This document shows positions 37,201-46,200 of a DNA stretch of 64,000 nucleotides, one piece after another. Positions within the stretch are counted from its first letter, which is position 1. Every line of letters begins with the position of its first letter. The position numbers were made by a program, and so were the translations under genes. This DNA comes from Enterobacter hormaechei subsp. xiangfangensis (GTDB lineage: Bacteria; Pseudomonadota; Gammaproteobacteria; Enterobacterales; Enterobacteriaceae), in contig NZ_CP017183.1 in the NCBI RefSeq assembly GCF_001729785.1, positions 868,001 to 932,000 of the forward strand. Direction: 5' to 3'. The notes beneath the pieces are model-generated. The model saw only the letters and a program-made list of their open reading frames with translations. It ran no database searches and was not told the origin of the DNA.

Positions 37201-40200
37201 CGTCCGCAAATCAGCGGCACGGCGAAGGCGGGCAGCACCGTGACCATCATGGACGGCAGCAACGTGCTGGGCACCACCACCGCGGGCGCGGACGGCACCT
37301 GGAGCTTCACGCCGAGCGTGGACCTGGGCCGCGGGGACCACACCTTCACCGCCACAGCGAAGGACCCGATGGGTAATGAGTCAGCCAGCAGCAGCTGGAC
37401 CGTGACCATCGACACCGATGCGCCGGTGAAACCGACCATCGACGCGGCGCTGGACGACGTGGGCAGCGTGCAGGGTAACCTGGCGAACGGCGGCACCACC
37501 GACGATCCGACGCCGACCCTGAGCGGCAAGGCGGAAGCGGGCAGCACCGTGAAGATCTACGATCAGAACGGCCTGCTGGGCGAAGTGACGGCGAAGGCCG
37601 ACGGCACCTGGAGCTTCTCGCCGGTGGCGAAGCTGCCGGAAGGCGAGCACCGCTTCCACGTGACGGCGACGGACAGGGCGGGCAACACCAGTGCAGATTC
37701 AGACGACTTCGTCCTGACCCTGGACTACACCGCGCCTGACGCCAGCAAGCTGGCGATCACCGAAGTCTATGACGACGTGAAAACCGCAGGCGTGGTGGCT
37801 TCCGGCGGGGAAACCGACGACAACCGTCCGCTGATCAAGGGTACGGGCGCAGAGCCGGGCAACACCATCACCGTGTACAACGGCGACAAGGTGATTGGCA
37901 CCGCGACCGTGCAGGCCGACGGCACCTGGTCCCTGGAGCCGACCACCCCGCTGCCGGACGGCAGGTACACCCTGACGGCGAAAGAGACCGACGGCGTGGG
38001 CAATGTCTCCGGTCCGTCCGGCGAGTACATCATCAACGTGGCCACCGTGCCGCCGCAGGCGCCGACGCTGGACACCGTCTATGACGACGTGGCCCCGCAT
38101 GCGGACTACCTGCAGAAGGGCGACGTCACCAACGACACCACCCCGACCCTGAGCGGCAGCAGCGGCGTGGCGGGCGGCACCATCAGCATCTACGACAACG
38201 GTCGCCTGATCGGCACCGCCACCGTGGGCAGCAACGGCAGCTGGAGCTTTACGCCGGATACGGCGCTGGCTGACGGCAGCCACAGCTTCACCGCCACCGT
38301 CACCGACGGCGTGGGCCGCACCAGTGAGCCAACCGGCGGCTTCGGTATCGTTATCGATACAAAAGCACCGGACGCGGCCTCCGACCTGCTGGTCACCGAC
38401 AACGTCGGTGCGTACCAGGGCCCGGTCGTGAGCGGCGACACCACCGATGACAACACCCCGACCCTGAGCGGCAGGGCCGAGCCGGGCAGCACGGTGAACA
38501 TCATCGACAACGGCCAGGTTATCGGCTCCACGAAGGTGAACCCGGACGGCACCTGGAGCTACACCCCTGACCAGCCGCTGGCGAACGGCGCACACGACCT
38601 GACCACCACCGTCACCGATCCGTCGGGCAACACCGGGCCGGAAGGGTCGCACGTGGTCATCACCGTTGACGTGGTCCCGGGCAAGGTGGAAATCACCGGC
38701 GTGACCGACGACGCCGGCAGCGTGACCGGCAGCCTGTCCCGGAACGCGGTCACCGACGACACCCGTCCGCAAATCAGCGGCACGGCGAAGGCGGGCAGCA
38801 CCGTAACCATCATGGACGGCAGCAACGTGCTGGGCACCACCACCGCGGGCGCGGACGGCACCTGGAGCTTCACGCCGAGCGTGGATCTGGGCCGCGGCGA
38901 GCACACCTTCACCGCCACGGCGAAGGATCCGATGGGTAATGAGTCAGCCAGCAGCAGCTGGACCGTGACCATCGATACCGATGCGCCGGTGAAGCCGACC
39001 ATCGACGCGGCGCTGGACGACGTGGGCACCGTACAGGGCGCCCTGTCTAACGGCAGCAGCACCGACGACCCGACGCCGACCCTGAGCGGCAAGGCGGAAG
39101 CGGGCAGCACCGTGAAGATCTACGATCAGAACGGCCTGCTGGGCGAAGTGACGGCGAAGGCCGACGGTACCTGGAGCTTCTCGCCGGTGGCGAAACTGCC
39201 GGAAGGCGAGCACCGCTTCCACGTGACAGCGACCGACAAGGCGGGCAACACCAGTTCTGCGTCAGACGACTTCGTTCTGACCCTGGACTACACCGCCCCG
39301 GATGCGAGCAAGCTGGCGATCACCGAAGTCTATGACGACGTGAACACCGCAGGCGTCATTGCCTCCGGCGAAGAAACCGACGACAACCGTCCGCTGATCA
39401 AGGGTACCGGTGCGGAAGCTGGCAACACCATCACCGTCTACAGCGGCGACAAGGTGATTGGCACCGCGACCGTGCAGGCCGACGGCACCTGGTCCCTCGA
39501 GCCGACCACGCCGCTGCCGGACGGCAGGTACACCCTGACGGCGAAAGAGACCGACGGCGTGGGCAACGTCTCCGGTCCGTCCGGTGAGTACATCATCAAC
39601 GTGGCCACCGTGCCGCCGCAGGCACCGACGCTGGACACCGTCTATGACGACGTGGCCCCGCACGCGGACTACCTGCAGAAGGGTGACGTCACCAACGACA
39701 CCACCCCGACCCTGAGCGGCAGCAGCGGCGTGGCGGGCGGCACCATCAGCATCTACGACAACGGCCGCCTGATTGGCACCACCACCGTGGGCAGCAACGG
39801 CAGCTGGAGCTTCACGCCGGATACGGCGCTGGCTGACGGCAGCCACAGCTTCACCGCCACCGTCACCGACGGCGTGGGCCGCACCAGTGAGCCAACCGGC
39901 GGCTTCGGTATCGTTATCGATACAAAAGCACCGGACGCGGCCTCCGACCTGCTGGTCACCGACAACGTCGGTGCGTACCAGGGCCCGGTCGTGAGCGGCG
40001 ACACCACCGATGACAACACCCCGACCCTGAGCGGCAGGGCCGAGCCGGGCAGCACGGTGAACATCATCGACAACGGCCAGGTTATCGGCTCCACGAAGGT
40101 GAACCCGGACGGCACCTGGAGCTACACCCCTGACCAGCCGCTGGCGAACGGCGCACACGACCTGACCACCACCGTCACCGATCCGTCGGGCAACACCGGG

Positions 40201-43200
40201 CCGGAAGGGTCGCACGTGGTCATCACCGTTGACGTGGTCCCGGGCAAGGTGGAAATCACCGCCGTGACCGATGACGCCGGCAGCGTGACCGGCAGCCTGT
40301 CCCAGAACGCGGTCACCGACGACACCCGTCCGCAAATCAGCGGCACGGCGAAGGCGGGCAGCACCGTGACCATCATGGACGGCAGCAACGTGCTGGGTAC
40401 CACCACCGCGGGCGCTGACGGCACCTGGAGCTTCACGCCGAGCGTGGACCTGGGCCGCGGGGACCACACCTTCACCGCCACAGCGAAGGACCCGATGGGC
40501 AATGAGTCGAGCAGCAGCAGCTGGACCGTGACCATCGACACCGATGCGCCGGTGAAGCCGACCATCGACGCGGCGCTGGACGACGTGGGCAGCGTGCAGG
40601 GTAACCTGGCGAACGGCGGCAGCACCGACGACCCGACGCCGACCCTGAGCGGCAAGGCGGAAGCGGGCAGCACCGTGAAGATCTACGATCAGAACGGCCT
40701 GCTGGGCGAAGTGACGGCGAAGGCCGACGGCACCTGGAGCTTCTCACCGACGGCGAAACTGCCGGAAGGTGAGCACCGCTTCCACGTGACGGCGACGGAC
40801 AGGGCGGGTAATACCAGCGCAGCGTCCGACGATTTCGTGCTGAACCTGGACTACACCGCACCAGATGCAAGCAAAGTGAGCATCACTGACGTGGTGGATG
40901 ACTTTGGTTCTGTGACCGGCTCCGTGACGTCAGGCGGTAAGACTGACGATAACACGCCGCTGATCAAAGGCACCGGCGCGGAAGCGGGCAACACCATCAC
41001 CGTGTACAACGGCGACAAGGTGATTGGCACCGCCAAAGTACAGGCTGACGGCACCTGGGAGCTTCAGGTCACGAAAGCCCTGCCTGACGGGACTTACAAC
41101 CTGACGGTGAAAGAGACCGACAGCGTGGGTAACACCACGGCGGCTTCACCGGAATACATTATTCAGATCGATGCAGGCGGTCAGCCGCTGCCACCGACCC
41201 TGAGCAGTGTCGAAGATGACGTCGCGCCGCATACCGGTCCATTGCAGAAGGATGCGACAACCAACGACAACACCCTGCTTCTGACCGGTACTGCGGAAGC
41301 CAACGTGACGGTTCGCATTTATGGCGGCCCGAACGGTACCACCCTGCTGGGTGAAACCAAGGCCGATGCCCAGGGCAAATGGAGCTTCAACACGCCGAAA
41401 CTGGCGGACGGCGTTCATACGTTTGTCGCGGAAGCGATTAACGACATTGGTCAGGTAAGCCCGCAGACTGGCGGCTTCCCAATCACGGTTGATACCAGCG
41501 CGCCGGGTGAGGTCACAGGCTTTATCGTGAGCGATAACGAAGGTCCGAAGACCGGCGTATTGGCTAATGGCGACACCACTGACGATGCGACGCCGACCAT
41601 CAGCGGTAAGGCAGAGCCAGGCAGCGTTGTTCACGTCTACGTGAACGGCCAGGAAAACGGTACTGCGGTTGCAGACGCGAACGGTAACTGGACCTACACC
41701 ACCGGTTCTCTGGCGGATGGAGAATACACCTTCACCGCGCGTGCTGAAGATTCAGCAGGCAATCTGGGAGCTGAAAATGCCGGTGTTACCGTCACGCTTG
41801 ATACCTCCAGCGTTCCGGTCACCATCGTTCGCGTGATGGACGATAAAGGCAGCGTCACGGGTGAAATGAAGGCGAACGACGTCACTGACGACGCGCGTCC
41901 GGAAATTATCGGTAAGGCGAAAGCAGGCAGCACTGTCACCATCATGGATGGCAACGTGGTGTTGGGCAGCGTCAAGGCCGATGCCAGCGGCAACTGGGTA
42001 TTTACGCCTACCAGCGATCTGGGCGATGGCGTACACAACATTACGGCAACCGCGAAAGATCTGACGGGTAAAGAGGATACCTCCAGCACCTTCAGCTTCG
42101 AAATTGACAGTAAAGCACCGAATCGTCCGAGCATTGATTACGCGGAGGATCAGGTGGGTACCGTTAAGGACGACCTGAACAGCAACGATGTCACTGACGA
42201 TCCGCAGCCGATCCTGCACGGTACGGCTGAAGCGGGCAGCACCGTCAATATTTACACCGTTGACGGCACCCTGCTGGGTTCAGTCACCGCGAACAGCAAC
42301 GGGGCATGGAACTTCAAGCCGGGCAGCAAGTTACCTGAAGGGAAAAACACCTTCTACGTGACGGCCACGGATGAAGCCGGCAACGTCAGCGACAAGTCTG
42401 CGGACTTTATTCTGACTACCGACTACACCGCGCCGGATGCGAGCAAAGTGACCATTGATTCCGTCACGGATAACGTGGGTAACGTTCAGGGGATTGTTGC
42501 AGATGGCGGCGTTCTGGACGATACACGTCCGGTAATTCGCGGCTCTGGTGCGGAAGTAGGCAACGTTATTACCGTGTACACCACGGATAAAGACGGCAAC
42601 ACCAAAGTACTGGGCACCACCACGGTCGATCAGAACGGCAAATGGGAACTGACGCCATCTGAATCGCTGTACGGTGATTCCATCAACCAACTGACCGTGA
42701 CGGAAACCGATCGCGTTGGCAACGTGGCGAAACCGGCTGACAGCTATGACGTCATTATGTCCGACACGCCGGATGCGCCAGCGATCCTTAACGTTCTGGA
42801 CGATACCGGCACAACCGTTATCAACCTGGCCAACAATGCGTTGACCAAAGACGATACGCCAACCCTGAAAGGAACGGCGGACGGTGCTGCGGGCGATACT
42901 ATCACCATTTACAACGGCAGTCAGGTTGTAGGTAAAACAACGCTGAACAGCGATGGCACCTGGAGCTTCACGCCATCTCCGGCACTGGCTGACGGTAGCT
43001 ACACCTTTACGGTGACCAATACCAACAGCGCGGGTCAGGAGAGCGATCGCAGCGGTTCGTTTACGGTAACCATTGATTCAACAGCGCCGAATCCGGTTTC
43101 CGGACTGCAGGTGTCTGACGATCAGGGTGCCTGGAAAGGTCAGTTGACCGACGGTATGACCACCGACGACAACAAGCCAACCTTCACCGGTAAAGCGGAG

Positions 43201-46200
43201 CAGGGCAGCACGGTTACTATCTATGATAATGGCCAGGCGATGGGTACCGTCACCGTCACCAACCCAGACGGTAGCTGGCAGTTCACGCCGTCCACGCCGC
43301 TGGTTGATGGCGAACACCAGTTCGCGACCCAGGTAACGGATCCGGCAGGTAACGCCAGCGCGATCGTTGACGATATCACCGTTAACGTCTCTACGGGCGC
43401 AAGCTATCTGCAGCTGCTGCAGGTGGTGGATGATGTCCAGGAAGCGGGTGGTTCTCGCGTGCTTCGCGATGGTGAAGTCACCAACGACAGCCAGGTACAG
43501 CTGGTCGGTAAGGCGACGGCGGGCAGTACCATTATCATCACCGACGTGGGTGGCGTTCAGCTGGGCACCGTGAAAGCGGATGCCAACGGTAACTGGGAAT
43601 TCACGCCGACGAGCAGCCTGAGTGATGGCGCGCACACGCTGCGCATCACCGGGACCGACCCGTCCAATAACCCGCTCACGCCGATCGACTTTGATCTGGT
43701 TGTGGATACGGTTGCGCCTGTCGCACCGGCTATCACCGATGTGCTGGACGACGTCAACCCGGTTCAGGGTTCCGTTGCTCACGGCAAGCCGACCAACGAC
43801 ACCACGCCGGAAATCACCGGTACGGCAGAGAAGGGAAGCACGGTGAATGTGTACCATCAGGTGGATGCGACAACCCGCATTCTGCTGGGTACCGCCGTTG
43901 CCGATAGCACAACGGGTCAGTGGACGCTACAAATCACTGACGCGAATAAGCTGGCTGAAGGCACCTGGAATCTGGTCGCAACCTCCACGGACGCGGCGGG
44001 CAACGTCAGTACGCCGAGCAACACCTGGACAATTGTTGTCGATACCACCGTGTCTGACGCGGTTATCAACATCAGCTCTGTCTCGGAAGACCGTGGCGCT
44101 TCAGATACTGACTTCATTACCAGCGATAACACGCTGTTGATTAACGGTGAGCTGAACAAAGCCCTGCAGGCGGACGAGTGGGTTGAGATTAGCCTCGACA
44201 ACGGTGTGACCTGGACGCGTGCCTCAACGGTAACCGGCACATCCTGGACTGTGGATATGCAGAGCACGCCGCTGAACGATGGTGCTTACACCATTCAGGC
44301 GCGCGTGGTGGATAACGCCGGTAACGTCGGCAGCACCGATTCTCAGGCGCTGCAGGTGGCATCGGGCGGCAGTGACATGAACGGTCTGTCTACGACAACC
44401 AAAGTGACTACCGATACCAGCCATGGTCTGACGACCGGGGATCACTTCAGCCACGCGGCAACGGCAACCAACGGCGACATGGTCACCCGTGACCGTACGG
44501 TGACCATCAGCGGCAACCTGAGCGCCGCGCTGCAGGCGGGCGAACATCTGCAGATCTCTCTGGATAACGGAAAGACCTGGAAAACGCTGGCGCTCAACGG
44601 CCAGAGCTGGAGCTATGAACTGCCGGAAGCGACGGCAAGCACCACCCACAGCTTCAAGCTGCAGGTGATTGACGTTGCGGGTAACCCGGGTACGAACACG
44701 AACTTTGCCGATAGCTACAACGTGGTTATCGATCTGGATTCTCCGAACGGTATTACCGGGGCGCCAGATGTGCCGCAGCACACCACCACAGGAGATTCGT
44801 TCACCTTCTCCAGCGGTCAATACGGTCGTGTTGAAGCGGGGGCGATTATCTCGCTGGTGAGTGACGTCAACAACAACGGGACATATCAGGAAGGTCTGGA
44901 TCAGGTCATTGGCTTCGTGAAGGCTAACGCTGACGGCTCCTGGAGTCTGAATACGTCGCTGCCTTCTGGCGCACATAACCTGGCCTTTGTGGTCTGGGAT
45001 GAAGCGGGTAACCGCTCAAGCATGAGCGCCAGCACCAGTACAGGTGTCACCGAAGGTGGCGGCAGTACGCTGATTGAACAAACCTGGGGGGGAACGACCG
45101 ATGCGGATAGCCGCGGTTTGAACGCCGCTGCGGTGACCATCAGTCAGGACGGTTTGTGGTCATTCTTCCAGAGTGCTCGCGGCACTTCTGGTACAGCAAC
45201 CGCTAACGCCGGACGTGTCTATGACTCCGTCACGCGTGAAGACTACGATTCAACGTACCTTGCCCAACCGTCAACTGAAAACGGTGCGGGTTACGACGTA
45301 GATAGCACGTCATACAGCCGTTATGTTAACTCCGCAGCCTTTGCGGACATTAACCGCGATGGCTATGCCGACGTCATGTCTCAGATCAGTAGCTATAGTA
45401 ACGCGGGTCGTACCGCCTACTGGCTGCAGAACGCAGACGGTAGTTACTCCGCGAAGGCGCTGGATCAGGGCACCCTGAACCACCTCGGCGGCGTGATTTC
45501 CTATGACCGTGAAGGTGATGGCTATCTGGACTTTGTGCTGGGTGACTCCGAAGCAGACTCCATTTCGTTCATCAAAAATACGCAGGGCACGCTGAGTTAC
45601 GAGGATAATTCCGGCTTCTCTGACGGACATCCTGGCGGGGCACTGCCAACGTCGCTGAGTGTGCTGCACGAAGTAGGGGCTGTGGATATCGATAACAACG
45701 GTACCGTAGATATTACGGCACATATCGACTACAACGGCGCTGGCAACCTCGTCGGCAACAACTCCCGCGGTCTGGGTATCTTGTATAACCAGACTACCGG
45801 GACGTCGAAGACCAACTTCGGTGAAGTTGGCTACTACGCGAACGTGTTCCGTGACGATGGCCATGAAGACTACGGTAACTTGTCTATCTCCATGACCTAT
45901 GCGGATTACAACAACGATGGTTGGCTGGATCTGTTCCTGAGCCGTGGTTCGAAGGGGGGCAGTAACAGCGACGAGAGCCGTATCTATCTGAACGATGGTA
46001 CCGGTAAGCTCAATGCAACGGACAGCCAGGCGCAGTGGTTTGGCGATAACGTTGATGGCGGCACGTCGCTGGCAGTGGACTGGAACCACGACGGTAAGAT
46101 GGACATCATCGAAGTGCCACGCTCTGGCGTGACTGGCTCGCCAATGTTGTATACCAATACCGGTAGTAACAACTGGGGCGCCAATAAAGTCAGCCTGACA

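Noticed and set aside
36136..40673. Long reverse-strand open frames (up to 401 codons) opposite the adhesin repeats
   Set aside because: They recur once per repeat unit, have low-complexity Arg/Ala/Val composition and mirror the acidic GAC/GTC-rich coding strand; they are antisense shadows.
33013..44049. Regularly spaced repeats that might suggest a CRISPR-like or satellite array
   Set aside because: The periods are multiples of three, lie in one open frame and encode Ig-like domains.
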